A stretch of DNA of 64,000 nt. Source: Durusdinium trenchii (Eukaryota; Sar; Dinophyceae; Suessiales; Symbiodiniaceae). Location: the NCBI GenBank assembly GCA_963970005.1, contig CAXAMN010023729.1:339510-403509 (forward strand), given 5' to 3'. A model generated the notes under the pieces. It was given only the letters and a program-made list of their open reading frames with translations. It did not search any database and was not told the DNA's origin. The number at the start of each line of letters is the position of its first letter. Position 1 is the first letter of the stretch. Positions 1 through 11,900 of this stretch are shown here, one piece after another. A program made the translations under genes and the position numbers.

Positions 1-256
1 AACCTGTTTGGGACATAGTTTCGCTACTATCTGGCTTGTTTTCCGCGTGTTGCTTGGGATGCTTCTTGACCCTTGGACACCTGTTTGCAGCAACTCTTGG
101 CCCCTGCTTTGGCCCGGGGTCCCAAGGGTTCCCCATTGAAGAATGGCATCCGACCCGCTCGAAGTCCGATCCGACCGTTCGGATGAAGGCATGGCAGTTG
201 CTGGCGGATTCTTGAACTTGGGGGTATAGTCAAACATTTGAGCTACAACGTCAAGA

Positions 257-3040
257 ATGAGTACCTTAGTTTGTTCACAATGTCACCCACAAGGTTATCT
301 CCAGGTGAGAACTCTTGCTTCCCAAGTGTCTACAATGAGTACAAGTCTCCCTCCATTTCTCTGCGAACGCCTTGCTTATGCTCCGCAGGCCACGCTCGTC
401 CGTACGCGTGGCCGAGGTACCAACCTTCTTGATGCCGCAGAGAAGGGGCTCTTGGGCGACGTGCGGCATTTCCTACGCCTGGATCCCACAGCGGTGAGGA
501 GCAGCTACTTGTCAGGCCGCCGGAAGGGTCAGTTGGATGGTGTTTCTTTTCGGGCAACAAGATGTTTGGGAGTGATTTTGGTAGATTTGGCCTTAGTTGT
601 TTGAACAATGTTATGCAATGCTTGTGTTTGCCCTGGTGCTGGAGGCACTTTGTGGTGTATTACTGTATGTATGTACATCATCATAGAAACATGGTGAATT
701 GTTGCTTTTGTGTGCTGGAATTATGTCAGATTGCACTTTTTCAAGTATGTTTGGAGTCCATGCACAGTGGAGGAAAACACGAAAACATGCACAGTCCATG
801 ATCATGAGGTTCCTCAAACAGTAGCTGCAGGAGGTACCTAAAGGCACATCATGAGGTTCGCATCAAAGGAGGCCATGAACAATGACCTGCCAGGACCTTT
901 TAAGTGACCTTTGTTTGAAATCTGTTTGTACATCAATGACCCGTCATACGGGCCGACCAGTCCTGGAACCTCACGCAGGACCTGGGTCCAGGGGTCGATC
1001 GAGGCGTTCATTGACCAGCCACCAGCGGGGCCAGGCCAAACCGCCCTCCATGGGGCAGCTTCCAAGGGTCATGTGGATGTGGTCCGGGAGCTGCTGAGAC
1101 GTCGAGCGCTCCTCGACAGTGCCACAGAGCTTGGCCAGGGCCCTGGATGAAACACCTTATAGTGTTTTTGGAAGGGGGCGATTTATATGGCCTATGTACT
1201 GAAACTAGCTTTGAGGATGTTGGGGACACTTCAAACACTCCAAGTTCGCAGCTACTCGCAGCCCCTATGCGTGCGCCCATGCTGCCCAGGCCACACACCA
1301 TTGCACCTGGCGGCTAGGGCTGGGCATGTGGACGTGGTGAATGCCCTCCGACATGCCAAAGCCCAGGTGCAGATGGCGGGTCAGGGCTGCCAGGGCCTTG
1401 GCTCCGGGGTTTTGAGTGGTGAATTGAAACGTAACTCAACCCCATCCAAACCATTTTAGCAATGAAGTCTATAATATTAAGCCACCAAAGGGGATCAACC
1501 AAACTCAAGGTGTTTGTCGGCGCTGCTATTTTGTCTCCCATCATGTCTCATAAGTTTGATAATACATGTCGTAATGTAATCGTTCTTCCTTCCACGGCTT
1601 ACCCCTAGCAAGCCATACCCCACTTGCCGGTGCAAACACCACGCGCTTAGGCTGGACGGCGCTGCACCTGGCAGCCGCCGCAGGCCACTCCGATGTGATC
1701 CACGCCCTGCTGGTGGTCGCCAAAGCCCGTGCCAACTCCGTTAACGAGGATGGTCGGTGTCTCAAAACGATGGTCTAAAGTCCCAGTTTTTGTTTGCTTG
1801 CGCTTTCTAGAAGTGTGACCCATGATGGTGCCCATTTTGGCGAATTAAGTGTTTCTCTTTCAAGAGCAGATGTGTGACCCTGAAGAAATTCAATGAAATT
1901 CATGTTTGCTTTGCAAGATGCCCAGGCCAGACGCCACTGCACCTGGCTGCTGCTGGGGGCCATGCTGGGGCAGTCAAAGAACTGCTCCGCACCGCTGGAT
2001 TCCTTCGCAAAGCTGTGGATCATGAAGGCTGAGATTTCTGTCGCTGCATGGCCGGGTGATGGGGGTAGAGATCTGAAGACTTTCGACCTCCGGGCGACTG
2101 ATGTGGAGGTGAGGCAAATGCAAGACCGACCGTTTGCGAAACCTCGTAGCGTAACCCGATTCGTGAACGACGTGGTCAAAAGCGAAGTCTCGGGTCTCGG
2201 GGTTTGGATCGCAGCGAAGTGTGCAGATCAATCACGGCTGATGAACATCCCAACGGATGCAGTGTGGGATTCATGATGCAACTATCATCAACTGATATCA
2301 ACTGTATATACTCAATTTGTGCCCTCATTTTGTTTGGTGGGGAAAGCGCGGAAAGTGTTTTGCCATACCATGTTTTTAGGTAGCTCCCAATTGTTGATCA
2401 AAGTCAAGCATGTGTTGTCATCAGTCATCAGCTTCATAATATATATAACGTCTACTATAACGTCTAAAGAACATGAAACCATTATGATAGTTTGGTATTT
2501 TTGTTGTCCAGGGCCACCAAAGCATAGTGGCAGAGCCAGTCCACCAATCAAGGCCAGTGTGTTGTGGTAATATTGGCAGATGTTGGAGCTCAGACCGATG
2601 TCCTTGCAGTAAAATGGAGATGCTGATCAGGTCACCAATTGCTTTAGCACTTGCGTTGGGTCACCATCCCACAATATACGGAAAACTGGTTTGCTGCATG
2701 AATACAAGCTCGTCTCTGTATCACATTGTCCACAGTCGACCATTAGTGAAGTGTTCCACAGAAAACCAGGCACACAAGAATGGTCTAAGACATTCCAAAA
2801 CGGTATGCTGAACCAAAAATAAGAGCATGAGTCTGAGTATCTATAGGTATACATATGACCACTGACTATATATGGTCCGGGAATTGCAGGACGATCTAGT
2901 CAGGGGATTTCTCAAGTCAACTGTTATGTGTTCATCACACCTTCCACTGTCAGGCCGGTCGGCGCGGTTCTTGGCCGTCGCGAAGGGCCATGCGGAAGTC
3001 GTCCAGATCCTATCTGAGCACCAAGGCCGCTCAAGTGAGG
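257..3040 (+). CDS. Ankyrin-repeat protein gene, multi-exon; 3' end not found
   Basis: Inferred exons are 257-304, 389-515, 1035-1139, 1290-1385, 1651-1752, 1926-2027 and 2954-3040. The ATG at 257 opens a 16-codon exon followed by a good GTGAGA donor, and frame is kept through all joins. From 389 onward each exon encodes one ankyrin repeat, with cores such as GHTPLHLAARAGHVDVV, GWTALHLAAAAGHSDVI and GQTPLHLAAAGGHAGAV. Introns from 516 onward interrupt the conserved Gly codon in phase 1. Donors at 516, 1140, 1386 and 2028 are GC; those at 305, 1753 and 3041 are GT. Ankyrin repeats form protein-binding solenoids; the partner cannot be told. The last repeat (2954-3040) is degenerate, with RSARFLAVAKGHAEVV. 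No stop exon was identified after 3040. A first exon starting at the ATG near 332 is an alternative. Confidence 0.7.
389..515 (+). CDS. Ankyrin gene exon 2, first ankyrin-like repeat
   Basis: The reading is NLLDAAEKGLLGDVRHFLRL, an N-capping type ankyrin repeat. The acceptor is CCGCAG before 389. A GC donor at 516 gives the phase 1 exit shared by later exons; a GT donor at 494 would break phase. Confidence 0.55.
1035..1139 (+). CDS. Ankyrin gene exon 3, one repeat
   Basis: The core is GQTALHGAASKGHVDVVREL. It enters and leaves in phase 1 at the Gly codon, with a GC donor at 1140. Confidence 0.7.
1290..1385 (+). CDS. Ankyrin gene exon 4, one repeat
   Basis: The core is GHTPLHLAARAGHVDVVNAL, a near-consensus ankyrin repeat. 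The acceptor is CCCAG and the donor at 1386 is GC. Confidence 0.75.
1651..1752 (+). CDS. Ankyrin gene exon 5, one repeat
   Basis: The core is GWTALHLAAAAGHSDVIHAL. The acceptor is GCTTAG and the donor GTCGGT; it is phase 1 on both sides. Confidence 0.75.
1926..2027 (+). CDS. Ankyrin gene exon 6, one repeat
   Basis: The core is GQTPLHLAAAGGHAGAVKEL. The acceptor is GCCCAG and the donor at 2028 is GC. Confidence 0.75.
2954..3040 (+). CDS. Ankyrin gene exon 7, degenerate repeat
   Basis: The core GRSARFLAVAKGHAEVVQIL keeps the GH..VV signature but has lost TPLH. The acceptor is GTCAG and the donor GTGTGG, in phase 1. Confidence 0.6.
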
Positions 3041-5356
3041 GTGTGGCCTCTCGTGATGTGGATTTCTGTGGATGAATGAAATCCCACCATCCCACTTGGC
3101 AGGGCTTAACAACTCACATATATCACATCAATATCACATCATAGAATCATATTGAGTCACTTATCATACATAGGTTTGTACCTTTTTTTGGTGCACTTCC
3201 TGATGCAGTAGTGGTGGCAAGTCCTTTATTAATTCATAAACGATCAGCATGTGTTTTTTTTCTGGTTCTCCCCATCCGCATCAGGATTTCCCTGTGACTT
3301 TGTTTGCAACAAAACAGAACACGTTTGGTTCGGTTCAGCCGTTGGGCTGAAACCCGATCGTTGTTGGAGATGTCAGGCGGTTCCGAGTTTGTCAATCAAG
3401 TTGAAGTAAGAACAGTTGAATAAGCATTGGTGTCGTTTTGAACCGTTTGGCCACATTCATCATATAGTATGGCATCAATTTGCATCATATGCTTTCTTGG
3501 AAATATCCATGTTGTATCACCATCACCAGCGAGCGGTTTGCTCTTTGAGGTCTACCGGTCTACCTGACTGGCGGTGTTGAGGTCTACCGACCTATCCCTT
3601 AAATGCTGGACCTGAATCCACCAACAAATTACTTTTTGAACTTGAACCAATTGATGGCTGCTTGAAAACCCAGGGATGCAGTGTGCCTGCCTTCACTCTA
3701 GCTGGAATATGTTGACATCATGACACTAGCCTAGTGTGTTGACATCATGTAACTTGCAAATGTTGGCACTCCTAGACTCCTAGTCAACATGAATACACTC
3801 CCTGAAATATGGATGGAAGTGGTTGAAAACCACCGGTTTGTACAAGAAACATGGGCATTCAAGGGGCCATGTCATCCACTTCCGTGATTTCAGGGAGTGT
3901 AGAGATGCTTTTGTCGTTCACCGCGCCAGATCAATGCCGGACCTATCGGCAGGCAGGTGCTTCGTAAAAAAGCTGGCTGGAAGACATCCTGCAGTGCCTG
4001 AACTCCCCCTAAATCAGGAGGATCCCCGTGGTTTTCCTTATGGCTTTACGGGCGGTGCGAGACTGTCTCCCGCCATTTCTCTGAAAACAAGATGCAGATT
4101 GGATCCTTTGTAGTCGTTCTTCACTGGTAAGTGTTGCAATCTACAATCACCCCAGTCCAGTCATGCTAGTTGCATGCCATGCCCATGGAACAACGTACGT
4201 GCTTACTGCTTACTTTCTTGCTTTCCCAGCCTTTGCGACTGCTCCTTGCCCCCCAACGTGGACATAGGCTATTCAAGCTTACTTTCCCCTTTCGTTCCAA
4301 TTGCTAGAGATGCCCTGAGTTACCATTGGCGTTTGTAAAGAGACCATTTTGGTGGGTAAGTTCCGAAGTAGCCTGATTGCCTTCAAAAAAGAAACAAAAG
4401 CAGTCCTTTACCCTCCGCGAAGTGTATTCGAAGAATCGGACCCATTGGTTTTTGTTGGCGCTGCTTCACTGCTTCGAGGTCCAAACAACAGCAGTGGTTT
4501 TTAGAGATGACGTTGATCAGTTGTTTGTTTAATTATGTTTGTGTACTTTTGGGGTTTTAGGACGTTTTAGGGTTTAGCTTCTTTGTTGTTTTGTTCCATC
4601 CTCGTACTCATCCTCTATGAGACGACTGAAAATGACAGGATTTGAAATTGTATTGGGTCGAAAGCAAAGCACCACGGTCCACAGTATATGTCACATGGGA
4701 AGTTCACTCCTCGGTCGTTATGCCCTCACCCGCAGCCATTGGGATCCATCGAGGCATTCAGGCGAAGATCCACATGACAGCATCAGCCACCGAAGATTAC
4801 ACGGACGGATCCGATCGCGGATCACCCCATTCCTTTCACAATGATCGATTAGCATGAATTCCTTTGCATTATTTTTTTTGGTTTTTCTCTCTTCGCACAG
4901 GGTTTTCATGTTCACACATGAGACCGCCTCTTCGTTGAGACGAATCCACCTCTTTAGACCACGGATGAGACGACTTCGGCGACGGCGCAACCCAGCGGTA
5001 TACCCCCCCCCCGTCCTTTTGTTTCGTCGTCGGTTATACCCGGTGTGTTTTTGTTTGAACGCACGATCCAGAGTCCCAGGAACCAGGAGTATGGCAAATT
5101 GGTTGTACAAGAAGTTGCTCCAATTCACAGCTGTTTTGTGTTATTGTTTGTCCAGCAGTATAGTAATTAGGATATAAGTGGCACGTCCCCCCCATGTACA
5201 AAAAGAATCAAACAGATATGTAGTATAGTGGTTCATCAACCTGAACATACCTGAACTATATGACTTGGGCATGATTTGCTAGTCCTCCTATCCAAACGAA
5301 CGGAGGACTAGTGACGAACGGTGTTTACTCCAAAAGCGCCAGTGCTGTGGCTCCCA
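3041..5356. other. No recognised gene; contains one inverted-repeat element
   Basis: No ankyrin or TIR-family exon was found here. An inverted-repeat element lies at 3795-3900. An open stretch immediately 3' of it, reading to 4113, has no recognisable domain. A 3' exon or UTR of the ankyrin gene may lie here unrecognised. Confidence 0.4.
3795..3900. mobile_element. MITE-like inverted-repeat element, family II, copy 1
   Basis: It begins ACACTCCCTGAAAT..GGAAGTGG and ends CCACTTCCGTGATTTCAGGGAGTGT, which are imperfect terminal inverted repeats. The inner segment (AAGAAACATGGGCATTCAAG, then CATCCACTTCC) recurs at 61438-61553. There is no coding capacity. Other copies lie at 46829-46937 and 59634-59741. 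Confidence 0.6.
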
Positions 5357-5410
5357 ATGCGCCACAATACTTGTCTCAGCACGCATGAAGCGGTCGCACT
5401 GCATGAAACG
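5357..5410 (+). CDS. Unit A exon 1, start exon
   Basis: The ATG at 5357 opens 18 codons ending in ALHET, followed by GTGCCTTGG. Unit B has the same ending (QLHET, then GTGCCTTGG), and C and E have AMHE plus one residue. This shared ending sets the donor. Confidence 0.5.
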
Positions 5411-5897
5411 GTGCCTTGGAGAAGCCGGCCGCCACGGTGGAGAGATAGACATACCCAGACACGTATAGGGGGAAGGTCAATTTCATGGGATTTGAGACAT
5501 GAATTGACTACAACTGGAAGAGAGGCTCATCAGCCCCCAAAAAACATGTTGACTCCCATTCCTCCACTGTTCGATCCTGAGGGAGGACGGGAGGACTCCT
5601 CCTTGAAATTGGATGTGCAAAAACCAGGCAAAAACCACTTCGACCTGGATCTTCCAACCATGCAAGAATGTCTAATTCCTGAGCCAGGGTACAGTTCCCG
5701 GGGTGAGTGCTTGAGCCTTTTAATCAGATACAGAAGGAGTATAGGAGTATAGGAACTTTCGAAAGGTCCTCGTCGGAAGTGGAACCCGGTCTCCACCACT
5801 TGCGGAGAGAAAGATCCAAAAAGAGTTCCTCGTTGGATGCTTTTGTTCGAAAAAACAAAAAAAACAGTGTAGACATATGTAGTGTCCCTTGTTTTCT

Positions 5898-5938
<41 letters not shown>

Positions 5939-8900
5939 CATTTTGATATGTCCAATATAAATGTCCAGCAAGATCCGGGCTCGGCTCGAAACCAATGGCA
6001 CGTGGAACTCTCTCCCCCGCTTCACCGAGGTGTCGCCCGCCCGCTGGTGCGTGACACGGGGCGACGTGCGGCAGCTGCAGCGCGAGATCCACGCGGCCAT
6101 CGCCCGGGGCCGCGCGGCACGCACCCGGCACGCTGACAACGGGCAAAACGAAAAATCACCGGAGAGGTCCCGGACGCCGCAGGCTTCGGCAGATGTTCAG
6201 TGATGTTCAGTGATCGATTTCTATGAGCTGTTTGGGGCTGTTGTGATGTGGTCATGTCACAGGGTACTTTGCAGGGTCCAGGAATGTTAAAAGCTGCAGG
6301 GCCAGCTTTCAGCCTGTCCCACACTCCGGGTGAGGGAGAATGGGGTGCTGAGGTTAGGGGCCAAGGGAGAGTTCCCCTGACCGTCGTGACAAGCTGAGGC
6401 CATTGCAGGCATCATAGGTTTGTGGCAATGTAACTGTTTGTTTGTTATGTTGCCTTGCAATATGTGTTTGATTTGATTGCTATAGCACACTTTGTTGGCA
6501 GCAGTTATATGTTGTTGCTGTTGTTTTGACTGTTGGAATGGTATCACATTCGGTGATGTATTTGAGCAAGATGTCATTCATGTTTCACAACAGTATGAGT
6601 TTTGTTCCAAATAAGTTCATGTTCGGTCGCACCCAACAAAAAGGCAACGGCCTAAAAGAAGGCCCTAAAAATGGTCATGTTCCAAGGAGAAGAGTTCTCC
6701 AAGTCCTAAAAAGGGCTAAGCCCAGGGTCGGTGAGTCGTTTTCCTCATCGTCCGTAGGCTCGGACTGGAGCGGGGGAGCGAAGCGAAAGACTAAGAAGAG
6801 AAGCAAAAAGAGTCGAAAAAGAGTAAAGTACAACTCAAAGTATTTGGGGTGCATTGTTTGTTTTTGGAATGGTTGGGCCGTATGTGGTTTTGTAGTTGCG
6901 ACCTGAATGAGCCGAAACTACGCCCATCCCTAAACAGAAATAGATCCTTCCAAGCTGATCCCCTGCTTGCATTTGTGTTTACATAGGGTGTGGCCCGTTA
7001 CTAGCAACATGGGGTAAAGTATTATCACTATCATATCATCACCACCATTATGATCCATTATGATGATCATCATCATCGCCCACTGTTACTGCTAATGGGA
7101 TATCGGATAGACCTTGAGGGTGTCCCATTACTTGTACCTGTAACAGTCGGTAGACAAGATCCTATAGAGAAGGGCCTGCAATTCGGCCCCATCCACTTTC
7201 GGGGAATGGGATATACCGTCCAAGCAGTTGGACCAGTCTGTCACCTCAGGAAGCCTCCAGACAGACGGCAGCGAAGGTAGCTCAGAAAACGGTGAGGAAA
7301 GTGGAAACCTCCTGGGAAGGTACTGTCTTCGGGGGGGGACGTTCGCGACCGGCTGCGGGGTTTCAGAAGGAATGGATGTCCCGCGTTCCGCTTTCCTCAA
7401 GTTTGTAGGTCTTGGTATAGGTCCCTTGCCATAGTGCACAGATGGCTTTTGTGCAGAAATTCGGAAGCGGGCCTGTGATTTTCGGTGGCACCCCAATCCC
7501 GACTATTCAAGGCCAGTGACAATTGACACTCACGTTCTTACAGCTTTAGTTTTGCCTTTGTTCCCAATATTTTGTTTTGGAAGGCTGCTTTCTTTTGAAG
7601 ATGTTTGAAGTCAATGGTGTGATTGACGACCTGGGGAACGATTTGATCCGTCACTTTGATGTATCTCTCATGTCACCGAGATGATGGCAACAGCTCCTGT
7701 GCTGGGCGACACGAGTTCGGCCCCAGCATTTACATTGTCAATGAGCAGTACATCAAACCAGTGACTGCCGAAGCCGGGATGTATTTGCTTTGGTGATGCT
7801 GTTTGATTTGTTTTGGTGATATTGAAGTAATTACCAACGTTGTTCCACACATGTCACATTGAAGTGGGTAGGGGTGGAGCTGAGACGATTGACTGCTAGA
7901 CAAATCTATACAAATCTCTTTGCAGATCGCATCCAAGGAAGCCGGAAAGATGAGTTGGGCCTTGATGCGCAATCCCGAGGGCTTAGATTGTGATTTGTTC
8001 GTCAGCCATGCTTGGCAGGACGGTACGAAAGCCATCCATGCACCGTCGACCGTTGACTGTTTAGTTTCCTCCGTTGTCAGCCGGTGAAAGTTAGCAAAAT
8101 CGCATCACATGTCAGAGAGTGATTCTACAGATTCTACAAGAAGTGAATCGTTCGCTTGTTGTTACAAAATACTGTAGTTGTTTTTGACTAAAACATACAA
8201 GCAAAAACTTGGTTGTTGTTTGTTGCAAGGGGATGGTCAACTTCCTAATCGATGTGCTTGCCAAAACACACTTAAACAACAGTTTTCAGAAGTGTTTTCC
8301 AAAGCATATGGGTGCTCCAGGAAGGCATCTTTGAATTCCTCTCCAAACTCCGTGGATCATGGCCCTGGCGTGCACAGCACGCATGGTGTTGCATGCTGGC
8401 AAATCCGCAGCATTTGAACATCAGCTCGATGCAACTTGGCAGATAGAAAATTATGTTTGAATGACTTTGAGGGTTCAGGATCTTTCGCGAAAAGTTGGAG
8501 ATCTTGCTTTTGTCTTAGACCTTCAAGCAGCTCCAAGAATGGCTTTGAAATGGTGGTAGTGATTGTTTTTTTTGTAGTACAGTATATGTTACATATGTTA
8601 CATGTTATTTGTTGTTGCATGTCTTGGTTTCGAGCCGTGATTCTGACCGAATTGATGAAGTCAGGAAGTTTTGGGACATCAAAGGTCAAAAGACTCGTCA
8701 GTACAGTTCAGTCATGTTCCACTGAGATACTGGGGGTTTCACAATGCTTATGATTGACCTGTATCACGGGGGTTGGGGGGGGCTGAGGGGGGGGGGGCTA
8801 TGGTGCTTAGGGTTTGGCCATCCCCCATGACTGTAAGTAGACTTAGGCCATTCAAGGTCTTGACCCAACACCGTCAGTTTGCAGAACCGCCATGAAAAAT

Positions 8901-11900
8901 CGCCGAAACCCCAGGCTTCAATCACCTAGAGCTTCGCCTTTTGCACTGGCCTTGCAGTCGTCCCGCTATGTGCTGGTCATCCCAAATCGGCAGCAAAGCA
9001 TTTATTGCCGCCTTTGGTGTGGATATGAGGCCTATGTGGCCTCTCAAGAGGACAAAACCATTCAAATTGCCGCTGCTTCAGTGTGGTCAGGATTTTGCTG
9101 GACGGTTCTGTTATTCGCAGCCGTACCACTTTCCTTGGGACTTCTTGTCGGCATCCTGGCAACTTGGACTTAATAGGCAGGCCATGTTCACACAGAGTCT
9201 TCATGTTCCATGTGGTGAGTTCTTTGGTCGGACACAAAATCCGAGGCAAACATCAAAGCCTGGGACATAGCTCCGGGATGCATGATCGTCATTTGCATTG
9301 CGGCCTTTTGTACTGCCTACGCCCATGGACGTTTGCGGCAGGTCGCCAACTACGCTGGACTGGCCGCAGGCATGTGCTTGGAAGTGCACTATGCCACTGG
9401 GACCCCAATGAGGTATATCAATCAGTTCTGAAGGGTATCTTGGAGGTTGCTAGGACGGTTGGCATTGTTCAATGAACGATGAATAAACATGTTCTGCGGA
9501 TGATGTAATTTTGCCGTTGCCAGAGGTGCTCTCTCTGAGAACCAGAAACAAATATATACCAGGACCCTCCAAGGGGTGTCTATTTATGGCCCCTTAAGGG
9601 GTGTCCATTAACCACCCATTGGGGGTCCTGGTATACATGTTGTCTTTAAAAAAGAGACTGAGCATCGTATTTGAACCACTTCTTTGGAACGCTGGGACCC
9701 CGGATGGCCGATCCCGGATGAAAATCCCTAAGGACTACGACGAGTTTCATGACTTGGGCATCCGGATCTTTGATGGACATTTCACTTTTGCAAGTCTATT
9801 TTTGATCGCTGAGTTTGACCGCGTGCGGAGCCTGCAAATTGACCGCGAGGGCCAGCAGCTGCGGAAGCAATACGATGGTTCCATCCGCTTTGCCAGTTGT
9901 TCGCAGGAGACGGATCAGCGAAATATTTGGGATGAAATTGGAGACAAAGTTGAAGAAGTTGATCGTGCCATTGATGTGCTCATTTCAGCAGGCATGTCAT
10001 CCCCTGCTTTGCGTACTGCCGCAAAGTCTGGTGTGGATGTCAAAGGGGCGGGACATGCAGAGCTAGCTATTGCATTCACGGTCCTTGGTCCTTTGCAAGG
10101 GGTCACCAGGCAGCGGCTTCAACAAGAACTTTTTGCGTTCCCCTCACAATCTCGAAACAACTGTTTCAGTGGGCGTTTTGGGTGGCTGGAAAGCAGCAAA
10201 AAACAGCACCCAGGCGAGCAGGGAAGAAAACGTGTTGCAGTTGCGATAATGAAAGGTGGTGGCAATCGATGATTGCGTAAACAACTTTTCTGATACACGA
10301 TTCTGCTTGCATAAACTCAGTGGAAGGGCTGACTCTTCAGTCAGCCCTTGAGTAGCTTAAGGACTGTGAGAGAGGCAACCACTTATTAAGGACAAAACAA
10401 AGCGTGGTCTCCCACTTCTTTTGCAGGCGAGCTTTTTGACACCCGTCAGGTGGACATGAGACCATGATTTGCCCAAGACCATGAACGTGCGGTCGGCGTT
10501 TTGTTATTTTTTTCCCAGCCGTACCCTGTGCCAACCAGCAAGACGGGCTGGTCGGCACAGGGTTTAAAGGTTCTTCTCGTTGCAGCTGCATACACCCTTT
10601 CATCATCAGTGTGTTCGTCATTTGTCAAAGTTGTAGTCTCAAAGAACTTGTTCATATTTAATAATGCAGTCTAATTATAGACAATATAGTTAGCCTCTGA
10701 AACTGCATCATTTGTGTGCTTCACCCCCTGTGTGCTTCATCCTCGAGGTGAATATTCTTCAAACCATCAAACAGCCTTGGCCGAGCACTTGGTTCGGCCG
10801 GGCCATGAGCATTTCTGCTGCGGTGGGTTCGCTCGCACGCTTGACGCTGACGATCATCTTATGCTTCAGTCCGACGGACCAGCGTCGATTCATCCTCAAG
10901 GCCGTCGCAGCGGTTCGGATGGTCGATGTGGGCGATGGCAAGATAGGAGATAAGTAGGTTACGCAGATGGACAATGGTCATGCTTGGTGGAAGGGGTCAT
11001 ACCCAGATGTTCTTGGTGGAAGGGGTCCACAGTGCACATTGCTACAGAGGATCCATGCTGCTTGAAGATGCCTTTCATTCTCGAGAAAGGATGCTCGACG
11101 GGCGTTGAAAACAAGATGTTGTTTTGACACAGAGGCTGACTATACGGTTGAGGTTCTATAATACAGGGTGTTCTATACAGACTGTTGAGGCTGGACAGAG
11201 GCTTGACAACCTCACCAAAACACGGTTCTTCTCCAGAGTGTTGAGGTCTTGAAAAAGAAAAAACTGTTTTGTCCGACCAAACTCGTTGAGACTGTTCTCA
11301 GGTGCTCACCAAACTGGTCGCGACCGTGCTGTTCCTCCTTGTCTTCTCAGTGATCACCATCGTCTTCGAGTGGCGAGGCGGGACTCGCGGTGCTGCGCTG
11401 TCCCGGGACTCGCGGCACTGAGAAGCAAGTTGGGCATGTAAATACAGCATTGCGTTGGCAGAAGCGGGTTGTGACTTTTGCGCGAAGACACGAAGACTCG
11501 AAGACACGCGAAGACACGAAGACACGCGAAGACACGAAGACACGAAGAGGCTTCAGGTCTTCAAGGCTTCAGGTCGTCAGAAGGCTTCAGGTCGTCAGAA
11601 GGCTTCAGGTTGTCAGGAGGCTTCAGGTCGTCAGGAGGCTTCAGGTCGTCAGAAGGCTTCAGGTCGTCAGAAGGCTTCAGGTTTTCAAGGCTTCAGGTCT
11701 TCAAGGCTTCAGGTCGTCAGAAGGCTTCAGGTCGGCAGAAGGCGTCAGGTCGTCAGAAGGCTTCAGGTCTTCACGTCTTCAAGGCTTCAGGTCGTGAAGG
11801 CTTGAGGTCGTCCAGGTCTTCACGTCTTCAAGGCTTCAGGTCGTCAGAAGGCTTCAGGTCTTCACGTCTTCAAGGCTTCAGGTCTCCAAGGCTTCAGGTC

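Noticed and set aside
5530..5955. Poly-Thr, poly-Val and poly-Tyr open frames
   Set aside because: Translations of the (TAG)n microsatellite.
6526..6906. Lys/Arg-rich open frame in an intron of unit A
   Set aside because: No splice-supported join and no counterpart in the other units.
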